A stretch of DNA of 64,000 nt from an uncultured Spirochaetaceae bacterium (GTDB lineage Bacteria > Spirochaetota > Spirochaetia > Sphaerochaetales > Sphaerochaetaceae). The stretch is from positions 16,524 through 80,523 of the forward strand of contig CALXLT010000022.1 of assembly GCA_944389275.1 (NCBI GenBank). The letters run 5' to 3'. Both the position numbers and the translations under genes were made by a program. Below, in pieces: positions 51,141-61,496 of the stretch (its first letter is position 1; every line of letters starts with the position of its first letter). The notes under the pieces were generated by a model. The model was not told where the DNA came from, did no database searches, and was given only the letters and a program-made list of their open reading frames with translations.

Positions 51141-52417
51141 CTTGCCCTCCTGAAGCGCAGCATCATCAGCAGCGCCGCCGCGAGGATCGCGAGATCAGGC
51201 AATGACATCAGCAGGTATGGGGCTGTATGGATCGAGAATATCCTCAGCTGCACGCCGAATATCATGTACCAGTACGCCACGGCTATCAGGAGCGATATCG
51301 CGAAGCCTGTGAGCTTGCCGTGCTTTACCCTTACCATGGAGAGCGGGAGCGTTATGAGCGTGAGGCAGAAGCATGCCCCAGAGAGCACGAACTTCTTCGC
51401 AAGCTCCGCCTTGTAGTACTGCGAGTATGTGTTGAGCGGAGGGTATTCCCCGTATGTTCCCACATCCTCCATCGCGCTCGTTATCCTATCTGAGAGAGTG
51501 GCCCTGTCTATATCCCCGGCAAAGGCGGAGAGGATGGCGTCGGAGAGCATTAGCTTAGCCTCTTCCCTGCCCTCGTGCCAGCTCATCTGCCCTTCCCTTT
51601 CCCTCGGCGCCCTCTCGCGGATGCCGGTTATCAGGTCACGTGAGGACAGGTTGACAGGGGATGTTGAGGTAAGGGACGGTATCTGCTCCGAGAAATCGAG
51701 GAAGAAGGTGGCCTTCTCCGCAGATGAGAGTCCGTATGAAGATATATCATCGCTCTCGCTCAGGAGTATCGTTGGGTTATCAAGGGAGAGCGAGTATACG
51801 TAGTTATCGCTGTCGATGAGCTCAAGCACCCCTCTTTCGGATATCACGGTGCGGCTCTCACCGTTCTCCTCCGTGGAGAGAAGCACTATGTCATGTATCT
51901 CATTCCCCTCGCTCTGCCCGTTCTGCAGTACGATGTTGCCGACGGTATTCACCGAGTTCGGCTCTATCTCGAACGTAGGCATGTCCTGCATGAGCTGGGC
52001 AAGCCTCACCGAGTACTGGCTGGATGCCCAGGGATGCACGATATCGGCAAAGAGGAATGTCACGAAAGAGAGGAATATCGAGACAGCTATAAGCGGGCGA
52101 TATACATGCGATAGCGATATCCCCGAGCTGCGTATGGCAAGAAGCTCGTTCGATGATCCGAGGTCTCCAAGTATCATCGAAGAGGCTGCCAGGGATGCGA
52201 ACGGGAAGGTATAGATCAGGAACTGCGGCATCGAGAGCGAGACCATGGAGAGCATGGTCATCATGTCGATGTTGCGCAGTAGTATCCTCTGCACCAGAAG
52301 AAGTATCGAGTTTATGAAGAAGATGCAGAAGAAGAAAGCAAACGCCACAGCGAAGTTCTGGGCGAATTGCACGAGGATATAGCGATATAGTATCCGATAG
52401 GAGGATCTATCCTTCAA
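51137..52417 (-). CDS. lptF: LptF-like permease (YjgP/YjgQ family)
   Basis: 426 residues with the same layout as its neighbour: N-terminal helices (FAQNFAVAFAFFFCIFFINSILLL), the coupling-helix-like segment MVSLSMPQFLIYTFPFASLAAS with LGDLGSSNELLAIRSSGIS near residue 90, a long periplasmic region, and C-terminal helices (VLSGACFCLTLITLPLSMVRV). The start is a TTG (52417) three bases behind the dut stop, with an AGGGG sequence upstream; no other start precedes the first helix. It partners with lptG; the ATPase LptB is not in the window. Confidence 0.85.
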   Translation of the reverse strand: MKDRSSYRILYRYILVQFAQNFAVAFAFFFCIFFINSILLLVQRILLRNIDMMTMLSMVSLSMPQFLIYTFPFASLAASSMILGDLGSSNELLAIRSSGISLSHVYRPLIAVSIFLSFVTFLFADIVHPWASSQYSVRLAQLMQDMPTFEIEPNSVNTVGNIVLQNGQSEGNEIHDIVLLSTEENGESRTVISERGVLELIDSDNYVYSLSLDNPTILLSESDDISSYGLSSAEKATFFLDFSEQIPSLTSTSPVNLSSRDLITGIRERAPREREGQMSWHEGREEAKLMLSDAILSAFAGDIDRATLSDRITSAMEDVGTYGEYPPLNTYSQYYKAELAKKFVLSGACFCLTLITLPLSMVRVKHGKLTGFAISLLIAVAYWYMIFGVQLRIFSIHTAPYLLMSLPDLAILAAALLMMLRFRRAR

Positions 52418-52420
52418 CGC

Positions 52421-52852
52421 TCAGACCCCTGTAGAACCGAATCCGCCCTCACCGCGCTCAGTCCCGGCCAGCTCATCAGCTTCTATGAAATCAGCCTTCA
52501 CGACAGATGCCGCGACAAGCTGAGCGATGCGGTCACCGGGATGGACTATGAAGTCATCCTTGCCATGGTTGATGAGGATGACCTGGACCTCTCCCCTGTA
52601 GTCCGAATCAATCGTGCCAGGGGAATTGAGGACAGTAACGCCGTGCCTTGCCGCCAGTCCTGAGCGGGGACGCACCTGGATCTCGAAGCCTGCCGGTATC
52701 TCAAGGAAGAGACCTGTAGGTATCATCATCCATTCTCCCGGCCTTATAGCGACAGGAGAGTCAAGAGCTGCAGAAACATCAGCTCCTGCAGCCCCTTCGC
52801 TCTGATAGGAAGGGAGCTTCGCCCCCTCCCTCATCTTCACGGCGATTTCCAT
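52421..52852 (-). CDS. dut: dUTP diphosphatase
   Basis: 143 residues; hydrolyses dUTP to dUMP and keeps uracil out of DNA. All trimeric dUTPase motifs are present: [10 protein letters not shown] (1) near residue 22, [12 protein letters not shown] (2) near 60, [11 protein letters not shown] (3) near 77, RIAQLV (4) near 105 and [10 protein letters not shown] (5) at the C-terminus. ATG 52852 lies 4 nt after the pnp stop, with GAGAAGG upstream; longer starts run into pnp. Confidence 0.96.
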   Translation of the reverse strand: MEIAVKMREGAKLPSYQSEGAAGADVSAALDSPVAIRPGEWMMIPTGLFLEIPAGFEIQVRPRSGLAARHGVTVLNSPGTIDSDYRGEVQVILINHGKDDFIVHPGDRIAQLVAASVVKADFIEADELAGTERGEGGFGSTGV

Positions 52853-52856
52853 TATC

Positions 52857-54971
52857 TCAAGCCTTCTCTTCAGGCTGCGCATCGATGTATGAGAGGTTGA
52901 GCCTTCCCATCCTGTCGATCTCGATGAGCTTCACATCGACCTGCTGCCCGACAGAGAGGACGTCTGAGACATTCTTCACCCTTGTCTTAGAGAGCTTGGA
53001 GATGTGGCAGAGCCCTTCCTTTCCCGGGAGGATCTCTATGAACGCGCCGAAATCGACGATGCGCTTTACGGTTCCATGGTAGATCTTGCCGACCTCTGGC
53101 TCCTCGATGATGGAGAGCACGAGGTTCTTGGCCTGCTGCGCGGAGGCGTTGTTCCTGCCATAGATCATGACTGTGCCGTCATCATCAATGTTGATCTCAG
53201 CGCCTGACTGCGCGGCGATCGCCTTGATCGTCTTTCCGCCTGTACCGATGACAGCGCCGATCTTATCCTCAGGCACTGTGATCGTGAGGATCTTAGGAGC
53301 AAGCTCGTTGATCTCCGCGCGAGGAGCTGGAAGGGTCTGGGCCATGATGCCAAGGATATGCATCCTTCCGTCCTTAGCCTGCTGGAGAGCCTTCTGCATG
53401 ATCTCAGGAGTGACGCCCGCGATCTTGATATCCATCTGGAACGCGGTGATGCCGTCCTTCGTACCGGCTACCTTGAAGTCCATGTCTCCGAGGTGGTCCT
53501 CCTCGCCGAGGATATCCGAGAGGATAACGTAGCGTGAGTAGTCAGCGCCCTCGGTGATGAGTCCCATCGCGATTCCGGCAACCGGCTTGGAGATAGGAAC
53601 GCCGGCATCCATGAGTGAGAGGCATCCGCCGCAGACAGAGGCCATCGAGGAGGAGCCATTGGACTCCATGATCTCGGACACGACACGGATCGTGTACGGG
53701 AACTTGTCCTTCTTGGGGATGACGGCCTCAAGGGCGCGCTGCGCAAGGTGTCCATGCCCGATCTCCCTGCGTCCGGTCGTGAGGCGTCCTACCTCACCTA
53801 CCGAATACGGCGGGAAGTTGTAGTGGAGCATGAAGTTGGAGTATGTCTTCTCTCCGTCGATCGTGTCGAAGAGCTGCTCGTCCTGGACTGTTCCGAGAGT
53901 CGTGACAGCGAGGGACTGGGTCTCACCGCGGGTGAAGAGCGCGGAGCCATGAGTGCATGGAAGGACTCCCACCTCGCATGTGATAGGACGGATCTCAGTG
54001 ACCTTCCTTCCGTCTGTCCTCACGCCATCGTTGAGGATCGATGAGCGGAGGATCTCGTATTCCATATCCTCGAACATCTTGTCGATCTCGCCAGGCCTCT
54101 TCGGATTCTCTGCGATGAGGTCCGCGAACTTCTCCTTGACGTCAGCGTGGACCTTCTCGAGAGCCGCATACCTGTTCATCTTGCCCTTCACGAAGGAAGC
54201 CTCCTTCTCGAGCGGATATGCGTATTCCTTCACGGGATCAAGCCAGCTGAGATCAGCATCCTCGATCTCCATGAGAGGGAGCTTCTCCTTTCCGCAGAGC
54301 TTCCTGAGCTCATCCTGAGCCTCGCAGATCCTTGTGATTACAGGCTGCGCCGCCGCGATGGCCCCGAGCATGTCATCCTCGGAAACCTCCTTGGCTCCTC
54401 CCTCGACCATCGTGATCCCGTCATGCGTGCCGGCCACGACGATATCCAGGGAAGCTGAAGGCATCTGCTGGAATGTAGGATTGATTACGAATTCATTGCC
54501 GATCTTCGCGACCCTGACTGCAGCGATAGGTCCGTAGAACGGGATATCGGAGATGGTCACCGCGCAGGAAGCCGCGTTGATCGCCACGATATCCGGCGTG
54601 TGGGACATGTCTGAGGAGACTACCGTCGGCACGATCTGGATCTCACGTCCGAATGCCTTGTCGAAGAGAGGCCTCATAGGGCGGTCGATAAGGCGGGAGA
54701 CGAGTATCTCCTTGTCCTTTGGCCTTGATTCCCTCTTCAGGAAGCCTCCAGGGATCTTTCCTGCTGCATAGTACTTCTCGTTGTATTCAACCGATACAGG
54801 TACATAATCGATCGGTTCTGATGGGGCGTCACCGCAGCAAACGGTGGCGATGACCGCGCTGCCTGCATAATGCGCATAGACCGCGCCATTGGCCTGCTTT
54901 GCGATCTTTCCGGTCTCGAATACCAGATCGATGTCACCGATCTTGACCGAAACTGACTTGACTTCTGCCAT
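52857..54971 (-). CDS. pnp: Polyribonucleotide nucleotidyltransferase (PNPase)
   Basis: 704 residues; a phosphorolytic 3'-5' exoribonuclease. Two RNase PH-like halves are seen ([25 protein letters not shown] near 81; [15 protein letters not shown] and [17 protein letters not shown] near 352-400). The KH domain ([19 protein letters not shown] near 570) and an S1 domain ([33 protein letters not shown] near 630) follow. AAGGAACAAG lies before the ATG. A G+C-rich hairpin separates it from rpsO, as in E. coli, where RNase III and PNPase act there. Confidence 0.97.
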   Translation of the reverse strand: MAEVKSVSVKIGDIDLVFETGKIAKQANGAVYAHYAGSAVIATVCCGDAPSEPIDYVPVSVEYNEKYYAAGKIPGGFLKRESRPKDKEILVSRLIDRPMRPLFDKAFGREIQIVPTVVSSDMSHTPDIVAINAASCAVTISDIPFYGPIAAVRVAKIGNEFVINPTFQQMPSASLDIVVAGTHDGITMVEGGAKEVSEDDMLGAIAAAQPVITRICEAQDELRKLCGKEKLPLMEIEDADLSWLDPVKEYAYPLEKEASFVKGKMNRYAALEKVHADVKEKFADLIAENPKRPGEIDKMFEDMEYEILRSSILNDGVRTDGRKVTEIRPITCEVGVLPCTHGSALFTRGETQSLAVTTLGTVQDEQLFDTIDGEKTYSNFMLHYNFPPYSVGEVGRLTTGRREIGHGHLAQRALEAVIPKKDKFPYTIRVVSEIMESNGSSSMASVCGGCLSLMDAGVPISKPVAGIAMGLITEGADYSRYVILSDILGEEDHLGDMDFKVAGTKDGITAFQMDIKIAGVTPEIMQKALQQAKDGRMHILGIMAQTLPAPRAEINELAPKILTITVPEDKIGAVIGTGGKTIKAIAAQSGAEINIDDDGTVMIYGRNNASAQQAKNLVLSIIEEPEVGKIYHGTVKRIVDFGAFIEILPGKEGLCHISKLSKTRVKNVSDVLSVGQQVDVKLIEIDRMGRLNLSYIDAQPEEKA

Positions 54972-55020
54972 TCTTGTTCCTTCTTATTCTTTTCTTGTTC
55001 TTCTGCTTGGTTCTTACGAA

Positions 55021-55046
55021 GGAAAGCCAGGCAGAGCTGGCTTTCC
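55021..55046 (-). promoter_or_regulatory. Hairpin between rpsO and pnp
   Basis: A perfect 10-bp stem, GGAAAGCCAG (55021-55030) and CTGGCTTTCC (55037-55046), with a 6-nt loop. On the minus strand it follows rpsO and is not followed by a T-run, so partial termination or an RNase III-type processing site controlling pnp fits better. Confidence 0.65.
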
Positions 55047-55058
55047 CGTTTGCATTGA

Positions 55059-55325
55059 TTATTTCCTCAGTCCGAGATCAGCGATGAGCTTCCTGTACTC
55101 ATCGATGTTCCTGCCGCGGATGTACTTAAGGAGACGGCGGCGCTGTCCGACGAGCTTGAGAAGCCCACGCCTTGAAGCGTGATCCTTCGGGTTGGCCTTG
55201 AAGTGGCCCTGCAGGTCGTTGATGCGTGCTGTGAGGAGAGCAACCTGAACCTTTGCGTCTCCAGTGTTCCTTGAGTCGTTACCGTACTTCACTACGATCT
55301 CATTCTTCTGTTCCTTCGTGATCAT
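55059..55325 (-). CDS. rpsO: 30S ribosomal protein S15
   Basis: 88 residues; binds the central domain of 16S rRNA. Typical segments are [25 protein letters not shown] near residue 12, [29 protein letters not shown] near 41, and the C-terminal [15 protein letters not shown] overlaps the ribF stop (ATGA) with GGAGAAAAGG upstream. Confidence 0.97.
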   Translation of the reverse strand: MITKEQKNEIVVKYGNDSRNTGDAKVQVALLTARINDLQGHFKANPKDHASRRGLLKLVGQRRRLLKYIRGRNIDEYRKLIADLGLRK

Positions 55326-56161
55326 TTCCTTTTCTCCAGAAATAGTGAATCTATCCGCAGGCCCTCTTTGTCCAGGCTCTCCGCGCTGCCGATGGCAGAG
55401 GGATCGGAAGGCAAGGTAAGAACAAGAGACTCTTCTTCTATCCTCGCGGTGCTTTCGACCATCCTCCCGTCAGAGAGAAGGAGCCGGGTATCATAAGATC
55501 CTAGTGGCGGTAGGAGCTGATGAATCGAGGACCGGCTGTAAATCAGTTCTGCAGAGCACGACCTGTAAGGTAACGGCACAAGATCAACCCTGTAGAATTG
55601 ACCGGAGAGCGCGGGAAAACATCCCAGCTCCCCTTGTATGACAAGCTGTCTAAGGTATGTTGATGAGATCTTCCTCCCATCCCCATCGGTGACAGAGCCT
55701 ACTTCAATGAGGCGGCAGCTATGCCCTTTCTCAGCAAAGAGACGCGGTATGTCGCGCCCCGATGCCTGCAAGCTAGGGTTGCCGAAGCGGAAATCCTCTC
55801 CGACGACTGCAGCTATGGGATCCATGGCATGCAGAAGCATATCCACGAAACCACTGGCTGATATCTTACTGAAATCAGTGGAAAAGTCAATCAGTGCAAG
55901 AAAATCTACACCGAATGACGCGATATACTCCTCACGGAGCCTTATCGTGTCGAGGCTGCCTATCGCAGAGCTCTTGGGATTGGTCAGGAATGATATGGCA
56001 AGAGAGGCCGCGTTCCCTTCCTTCCTGGCTTCGCTGACAAGCGTCTCGAATATCCTCTGGTGGCCATTGTGCACGCCGTCGAATACGCCTATGGCGACGA
56101 CTGTCGGCACGTTCCTCAGCCGTCCTGATACATCGAGGGAGCGGAATTCATACGTTTCCAT
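55322..56161 (-). CDS. ribF: FMN adenylyltransferase (RibF-like; flavokinase domain degenerate or replaced)
   Basis: 279 residues. The N-terminal half is a clear nucleotidyltransferase: [22 protein letters not shown] near residue 21, then [14 protein letters not shown] near 140 and [15 protein letters not shown] near 166. In bifunctional RibF the next part is the riboflavin kinase domain with a G-x-x-L-G-F-P-T-A-N motif. That motif is not found here; instead about 100 residues of other sequence follow ([21 protein letters not shown]). The protein may make FAD from FMN only, with FMN supplied by another kinase. It lies in the common truB-ribF-rpsO order and overlaps both neighbours. Confidence 0.88.
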   Translation of the reverse strand: METYEFRSLDVSGRLRNVPTVVAIGVFDGVHNGHQRIFETLVSEARKEGNAASLAISFLTNPKSSAIGSLDTIRLREEYIASFGVDFLALIDFSTDFSKISASGFVDMLLHAMDPIAAVVGEDFRFGNPSLQASGRDIPRLFAEKGHSCRLIEVGSVTDGDGRKISSTYLRQLVIQGELGCFPALSGQFYRVDLVPLPYRSCSAELIYSRSSIHQLLPPLGSYDTRLLLSDGRMVESTARIEEESLVLTLPSDPSAIGSAESLDKEGLRIDSLFLEKRK

Positions 56162-56991
56162 CAGAAGCGCCCCATTATGCTTATCCGCCCTTCCCTGCGC
56201 TCAGCGAACGCGAAGAGAGGGCCAAGATAGAGATATGCGAACGGGCGCGATGGATCGGAATCGGAGAGTATCCATCTCCTGTCGAGCCAGCCATTCTCTA
56301 TCTCCTTGCTGTGGCGTTCATCAAGGACTATATCGGAAAAGAGGCCTGTCTTATCAAGCAGCTCCTTCGTCCCAAGCCCTATGTCGGAAAGCGTGAATGG
56401 CCCGATAGAGGTGCGGCGGAGAGCGGAGACGAATGCTGCTGATCCAGCCCTCTTCCCTATATCACGGGCAAGCGCCCTTATGTATGTCCCCTTTGAGACC
56501 GATGTGCTTATGACAGCTTTCTGGCCGTCGAAGGACAGGAGGTCAAGCGTCTCTATCGTGATATCCCTCTCGGGCATCTCGACGCCGCGTCCGCTCCTTG
56601 CCTCCCTATATGCCCTTTTCCCGTCCACATGGATCGCTGAATAGGCAGGAGGCACCTGCTTCTGTTTCCCGATGAATGAGGGAAGAACCTCCTCCAGCCG
56701 CGTTCTTTCGGGAAGATCCGCGGTCCTTATCACAGTCCCTTCAGGATCGAGGGTGTCGGTCTCGGCTCCGAAGGTTATCTCCGCGATATACGACTTGCCC
56801 ATCGAGGAGAACACGGGGTTGAGGCGAGTGGCCTGCCCCAGAAGGACTATCATCAGGCCTGACGCGAACTTATCAAGGGTGCCGGCATGGCCGACCTTCA
56901 TGCCCTTGTTCTCCTTCTTTATCACGGAAAGAGAAGAGAAGGAGGTGATTCCCTCCTTCTTGTCCATAAGCAGCAGCTCAGCTCTCGCCAT
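56161..56991 (-). CDS. truB: tRNA pseudouridine-55 synthase
   Basis: 276 residues; makes the T-loop pseudouridine at position 55 of tRNAs. The catalytic loop is MKVGHAGTLDKFASGLMIVLLG near residue 31 with the active Asp in TLD. FGAETDTLDPEG near 70, KQKQVPPAYSAIHVDGKRAYREARSG near 106 and VSKGTYIRALARDIG near 165 follow. ATG 56991 is preferred; ATG 57012 is in frame but has no ribosome site. The overlap with rbfA is 14 bp. Confidence 0.94.
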   Translation of the reverse strand: MARAELLLMDKKEGITSFSSLSVIKKENKGMKVGHAGTLDKFASGLMIVLLGQATRLNPVFSSMGKSYIAEITFGAETDTLDPEGTVIRTADLPERTRLEEVLPSFIGKQKQVPPAYSAIHVDGKRAYREARSGRGVEMPERDITIETLDLLSFDGQKAVISTSVSKGTYIRALARDIGKRAGSAAFVSALRRTSIGPFTLSDIGLGTKELLDKTGLFSDIVLDERHSKEIENGWLDRRWILSDSDPSRPFAYLYLGPLFAFAERREGRISIMGRF

Positions 56992-57340
56992 CTCTTGTCC
57001 CGATGGCTTCATCTATCAGTCGGTTGATCCTCTCAGCTTCCCTGTAGGAATCATCCCTCAGGAATGTGAGGCGAGGGGTGTTCTTTGTCTTCAGGACCTG
57101 GGCAAGGCGATGCTGTATGAAGCCCGCTGCGCTGTTGAGCGCCTTCACGGATGGATCTATCCTCTCCTCCGGCATCGATGAGACGAAGATGCGGGCCTCG
57201 GTGTTATCCGGAGCCAGCTGCACCTTCGTCACTGATGTGAACGGGGAAAGGTGCGGATTCTTGATCGCCCCTGTTATGATCAGGTTCGATACAGCCTCCA
57301 TTATCCTTCTTTCAAGCCTATCCTGCGAAAACTCACTCAT
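56978..57340 (-). CDS. rbfA: 30S ribosome-binding factor A
   Basis: 120 residues; a KH-type assembly factor for late 30S maturation and cold adaptation. It shows the usual RLERRIMEAVSNLIITGAIKNP opening, FTSVTKVQLAPDNTEARIFVSS near 38, and LNSAAGFIQHRLAQVLKTKNTPRLTFLRDDS near 68. It overlaps infB by 8 bp. Confidence 0.95.
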   Translation of the reverse strand: MSEFSQDRLERRIMEAVSNLIITGAIKNPHLSPFTSVTKVQLAPDNTEARIFVSSMPEERIDPSVKALNSAAGFIQHRLAQVLKTKNTPRLTFLRDDSYREAERINRLIDEAIGTRDGES

Positions 57341-59954
57341 TGATCTCTAGCTTCCTCTTGACTTCCTCTGTCTCGACTATCTCAAGGATATCACCGACCT
57401 GAAGATCCTGCCAGTTCTCAAGACCGACTCCGCATTCATAGCCTTCAGCGACTTCCTTTGCATCGTCCTTGAATCTCTTGAGCGAGGCGATCTTGATAAG
57501 ATCCTTGCTGATCTGGATGGAATCGCGGATGACACGCACGAGGCTATTGCGCTTGATCTTTCCCTCAAGCACGTAGCAGCCTGCGATTATGCCGATCTTC
57601 GGTACCTTGAACGTGTCCCTGACCTCGACCCTTCCGATATCGACTTCCTTGATCTCCGGAGAAAGGAGCCCTTCCATCGCCGCCTTGATATCATCAACGA
57701 CATCGTAGATGACATTGTACTTCCTGATCTCGACCCTCTCCTGCTCTGCAAGAGCCTGCGCGCGAGGCGTCGGGCGGACGTTGAAGCCGATGATGACAGC
57801 TTCGGACGCGGACGCGAGCGTGACATCGGACTCGATGATCGCGCCGGCTGCGGCCCTGATGACGTTGACGTTGATCTCATCGGTCGAGAGCTTCTCAAGA
57901 ACACCCTGAAGAGCTTCAACAGAGCCCTGCACGTCACCCTTGATGATGACGTTGAAGTCCTTGATGCCGCTTCCGATATCATCTATCGTCCTTCTCTTCT
58001 TGCTGCCAGCCTCGGAGATCCTCTCAAGCTCCTGCCTCTTGGCTCCGATCATCCTTGCCTGTTTCTCGTCCTCAGTCACCTGGAACGGATCGCCTGCCGA
58101 TGGGATGTCCGACAGTCCGATGATCTCGACAGGATCGGAAGGTCCCGCTTCCTTGATCTTCTTGCCCTTGTCATCAAACATGGCCCTCACGCGTCCAGGA
58201 TATATGCCCGCGACGTAGTAATCGCCCTGATGGAGCGTGCCTTTCTCGATGATCACCGTAGCGACGGTTCCCCTGCCCTGGTCGATCCTGGACTCGAGGA
58301 TCTTTCCGACAGCCCTGCAGTTCGGGTTGGCCTTGAGCTCGAGGATCTCGGCCTGGAGCAGGATCGTATCGAGAAGATCGTCTATTCCTTCCTTCTTGAG
58401 CGCTGAGATCCTGCAGTAGAGAGTCTGTCCGCCCCATTCCTCAGGGACAAGTCCAAGCTCTGAAAGCTGCTGCATCACGCGCTCCGGGTTCGCCTCGGGA
58501 AGATCGCACTTGTTTATCGCGACCACGATAGGCACCTTCGCGGCCTTCGCGTGGTCTATGGCTTCCTTTGTCTGCGGCATGACGCCGTCATTGGCGGCAA
58601 CGACGAGGACTACGATATCCGTGACCTGCGCTCCACGGGCTCTCATCATCGAGAACGCGGCATGGCCCGGGGTATCGAGGAAGACCACATCGCCCTTTCC
58701 CGGCACATTGACCTTGTAGGCTCCGATATGCTGCGTGATGCCTCCGAACTCGCCGCCCGCGACATCAGAGGACCTGATAGCGTCAAGGAGCTTCGTCTTT
58801 CCATGGTCTACATGGCCCATAATCGTCACGATAGGCGCACGTGGGACAAGATCGTCCGGATTATCCTCTTCCTGCGCGATGATTGTCTCGTCATAGAGCG
58901 AAACGAGGTGCACCTGGCATCCATACTCGTTCGCGATGATCTCTGCCGTGTCATGATCGATCTGCTGGTTGATCGTGACCATCATGCCCATCGAGAAGAG
59001 CTTCGAGATGATGTCAGAAGCCTTGAGGTTCATCTTCTTCGCGAGATCCGCGACGGAGATGTTCTCCATGATATCTATGGACTTAGGTACGGCAGAGAGC
59101 TTCTGCTCCTCCCTCTTCTTCTTCTGGAACTGGAAATCCAGCTCCTCATCCTTCTGGTACCTATCGTTGTAGTCCTTCTTGCGAGAGGCGTTCTGAGGCC
59201 TCTTCCCAGGTCCCTTCTGGTTGATATCCGGAGCGCTCTGGCTCGGCATCGGACGCATCGGGCGCTGTCCGAAGCGAGGCGCGCCTGGCTGTCCATCACG
59301 CCTGAAGCCTGATCCAGAAGGTGTATAGCTCTGGCCTGGACGAGGCATGCGCTGCCCGCCCTGGCGAGAAAAGCGTCCCTCTCCATCCTTCTGGTTCTGG
59401 AAGCGAGGCCTCTGCCCCTGCCTCTGGCCACCGGCTGGACGGCCGCCTACGACGCCTGCCACCCTAGGCCTTGCAGGCGCCTGGACATCCCCTTCCACCT
59501 TTTGTCCCGGTACGGGAGGAAGATTGGAGCTCTTTATGATGACAGGACCGTTATGGAGCGGAGACTGTATCCTCGAGTTCTGGTGATGCACGGCCGTATT
59601 GGTCATGTATCCCCTTCCTGTCAGGACATTGCCGAAATCCTTCTTCTGCGCCGGCGCGGCCTCCTTCTTCTCGGATACGGCAGGCTTGGTGACGATAGGA
59701 GGGAGATTGGTAGCCTTGATGATGACCGGCTCAGCGATCTTGCTGCTCTCGGGCACGACAGGCTCCTTCTTCTTCTCCTCTTCCTTTTCCTTCACCTTCA
59801 CGACAACGGGTTTCTTCTTGAGGACGATGACCTTCTTCTCTGTATCATTCTGGTGCTGTGGCTCAGCTGCAGCCTTCTCCACCTTAGGAGCGGCCGCACG
59901 CCTGATTACATTTACCTTTGTGACCTTTTCCTCGTTCTTAACTTCTTCTGACAT
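57333..59954 (-). CDS. infB: Translation initiation factor IF-2
   Basis: 873 residues; a GTPase that places initiator tRNA on the 30S subunit. The first 300 residues are a low-complexity basic/Pro/Gly/Arg-rich extension containing a repeated PVIIK(A/S)(T/S)NLPP motif (twice). The IF2_N domain ([24 protein letters not shown]) follows. G-domain motifs are [17 protein letters not shown] (G1) near 379, [10 protein letters not shown] (G3) near 423, and [13 protein letters not shown] (G4) near 479. The C-terminal domains are complete. It lies 12 nt behind nusA. Confidence 0.97.
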   Translation of the reverse strand: MSEEVKNEEKVTKVNVIRRAAAPKVEKAAAEPQHQNDTEKKVIVLKKKPVVVKVKEKEEEKKKEPVVPESSKIAEPVIIKATNLPPIVTKPAVSEKKEAAPAQKKDFGNVLTGRGYMTNTAVHHQNSRIQSPLHNGPVIIKSSNLPPVPGQKVEGDVQAPARPRVAGVVGGRPAGGQRQGQRPRFQNQKDGEGRFSRQGGQRMPRPGQSYTPSGSGFRRDGQPGAPRFGQRPMRPMPSQSAPDINQKGPGKRPQNASRKKDYNDRYQKDEELDFQFQKKKREEQKLSAVPKSIDIMENISVADLAKKMNLKASDIISKLFSMGMMVTINQQIDHDTAEIIANEYGCQVHLVSLYDETIIAQEEDNPDDLVPRAPIVTIMGHVDHGKTKLLDAIRSSDVAGGEFGGITQHIGAYKVNVPGKGDVVFLDTPGHAAFSMMRARGAQVTDIVVLVVAANDGVMPQTKEAIDHAKAAKVPIVVAINKCDLPEANPERVMQQLSELGLVPEEWGGQTLYCRISALKKEGIDDLLDTILLQAEILELKANPNCRAVGKILESRIDQGRGTVATVIIEKGTLHQGDYYVAGIYPGRVRAMFDDKGKKIKEAGPSDPVEIIGLSDIPSAGDPFQVTEDEKQARMIGAKRQELERISEAGSKKRRTIDDIGSGIKDFNVIIKGDVQGSVEALQGVLEKLSTDEINVNVIRAAAGAIIESDVTLASASEAVIIGFNVRPTPRAQALAEQERVEIRKYNVIYDVVDDIKAAMEGLLSPEIKEVDIGRVEVRDTFKVPKIGIIAGCYVLEGKIKRNSLVRVIRDSIQISKDLIKIASLKRFKDDAKEVAEGYECGVGLENWQDLQVGDILEIVETEEVKRKLEINE

Positions 59955-59966
59955 CTTTACCCTTTA

Positions 59967-61496
59967 TCACTCGAATTCAAATTCAGCGCCGCACTTCGGG
60001 CATACCGTCGTGCCTGCTGGAAGGATCTCATGGCAGATCGGGCATTCGAACTCGCCCTCGCCTTCATCCTCAGTCACGACAACGCTGTCGCGCACAGCAG
60101 AGATATCCTCATCGGAAAGTCCCTTTGCCTTCAGCTCATCATCATTGTAATCGAAGAACTCCTCGATAGACCATATATCAATATCATGAAGCTTCCTGAT
60201 AAGATCATCAGGCAGCCCGATGTCCGTAAGCGGCGTATCGTCCGGATCGATTCCGATCTGGTCGTTCGTAAGGACCGGAGCCTCGGCGATCGCGCCTTCA
60301 TCGGAGCCTTCGGCTTCCTCGTCATCGCCGCTCTTGAAGAGATTATCCACATTCCTGTAGATCTCCATTGTCTGCTCCATCTCGTTGAACTGGGCCTGGG
60401 TCTTGACCTCGATGTTCCAGTCGCAGAGGATCTTTGCGAGCTTGACGTTCACGCCTCCCTGGCCGATCGCGATTCCGAGCTGGTTGTCGTCCACGATCGC
60501 GACGACATGGCGTGTCGAAGGATCGATGGTGACGACGCGCCTTACCTGCGCGGGGATAAGCGCATTCGCGATATACACAAGAGGATCATCGGAATAGCGC
60601 ACGATATCGATCTTCTCACCCTCGCACTCAGCCATCACGGTCTGGATCCTGACTCCGGCCTTTCCGACAGTAGAGCCGACAGGATCGACATCTGTCTTGT
60701 GAGTGTCCACCGCGACCTTGGTCCTGACGCCCGCATGCCTTGCTATCGACTTGATCTCGACATCGCCTGTGGAGATCTCCGGGACCTCGTTCTCGATGAG
60801 GGCCTTGACGAATTCCTTGGAGGAGCGAGTGAGGAGGATGCTTACCGAGGAGCCCCTTGGCGCCTTCATGTCACGTCCTTTCCTGCCCTTGTCAGAGCCG
60901 CTTACCTTATCGACCTTCTCGACATAGAACTTGAGCTTCTCAGCTATCTCATATGTCTCCCTCGGGCTCTGTCCGCGGAACGGGAAGAGCGCGTCTGCGC
61001 CTTCAAGGTTGAGATTCACGATATAGTCCCCGTTCTTCGGGTTCTGCCTCTTGATCTCTCCGATGACGAGCTTGCCTTCCATGGCCTTGGCGTCGATGTA
61101 GACCTTATCCGTCGTATACTCCTTGACGACCTGCTGGGAGCGCTGCTTGGCGGACTGGACCGCGCTGTACTCGAAGTTATGCGGATCGATAGGGATCTCA
61201 AGGGAGTCACCGACCTCTACGTCCTCGACAAGCATCTGGGCGTCATCGAGAGGGATCTGCCTGACCTTGTCGTACCAGTCTTCCTCATTGACGACTTCCT
61301 TGACGGAATAGAGCTCGACGCACCTATTCTCCTCCCCTGCCTTGTTCGGGAAGAAGCGCACGACGACGTTGTCATCGGTGCCGAACTTGCGCTTGTACGC
61401 GCTTGAGAGCATGTCACGGATGAGCGAAACGACCTTGTCCTCATCCATCCTGCCGTCTTCTATCATCGATCTGATTTCTTCGCTTAGATCAAGCAT
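59967..61496 (-). CDS. nusA: Transcription termination/antitermination factor NusA with C-terminal zinc ribbon
   Basis: 509 residues; binds RNA polymerase and nascent RNA at pauses, terminators and rRNA antitermination complexes. The N-terminal polymerase-binding domain covers about 1-135, S1 about 138-205 (GKLVIGEIKRQNPKNGDYIVNL), KH1 near 280 (VGSTVGKAGVRIQTVM) and KH2 near 350 (LGIAIGQGGVNVKLAKIL). A helix-hairpin-helix-like segment (TDIGLPDDLIRKLHDIDIWSIEEF) is near 430. Unusually, the last 27 residues form a zinc ribbon with Cys at about 485, 488, 499 and 502 (CPICH and CPKCG). GGGAGG precedes the ATG; it overlaps rimP by 8 bp. Confidence 0.96.
   Translation of the reverse strand: MLDLSEEIRSMIEDGRMDEDKVVSLIRDMLSSAYKRKFGTDDNVVVRFFPNKAGEENRCVELYSVKEVVNEEDWYDKVRQIPLDDAQMLVEDVEVGDSLEIPIDPHNFEYSAVQSAKQRSQQVVKEYTTDKVYIDAKAMEGKLVIGEIKRQNPKNGDYIVNLNLEGADALFPFRGQSPRETYEIAEKLKFYVEKVDKVSGSDKGRKGRDMKAPRGSSVSILLTRSSKEFVKALIENEVPEISTGDVEIKSIARHAGVRTKVAVDTHKTDVDPVGSTVGKAGVRIQTVMAECEGEKIDIVRYSDDPLVYIANALIPAQVRRVVTIDPSTRHVVAIVDDNQLGIAIGQGGVNVKLAKILCDWNIEVKTQAQFNEMEQTMEIYRNVDNLFKSGDDEEAEGSDEGAIAEAPVLTNDQIGIDPDDTPLTDIGLPDDLIRKLHDIDIWSIEEFFDYNDDELKAKGLSDEDISAVRDSVVVTEDEGEGEFECPICHEILPAGTTVCPKCGAEFEFE

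Noticed and set aside
60030..61406. Long open frame (458 codons) on the plus strand opposite nusA
   Set aside because: It mirrors nusA codon bias and has no recognisable domain or ribosome site. nusA is fully conserved on the minus strand. Similar antisense frames opposite coaX, smc, rpoD, rluB and pnp were set aside for the same reason.
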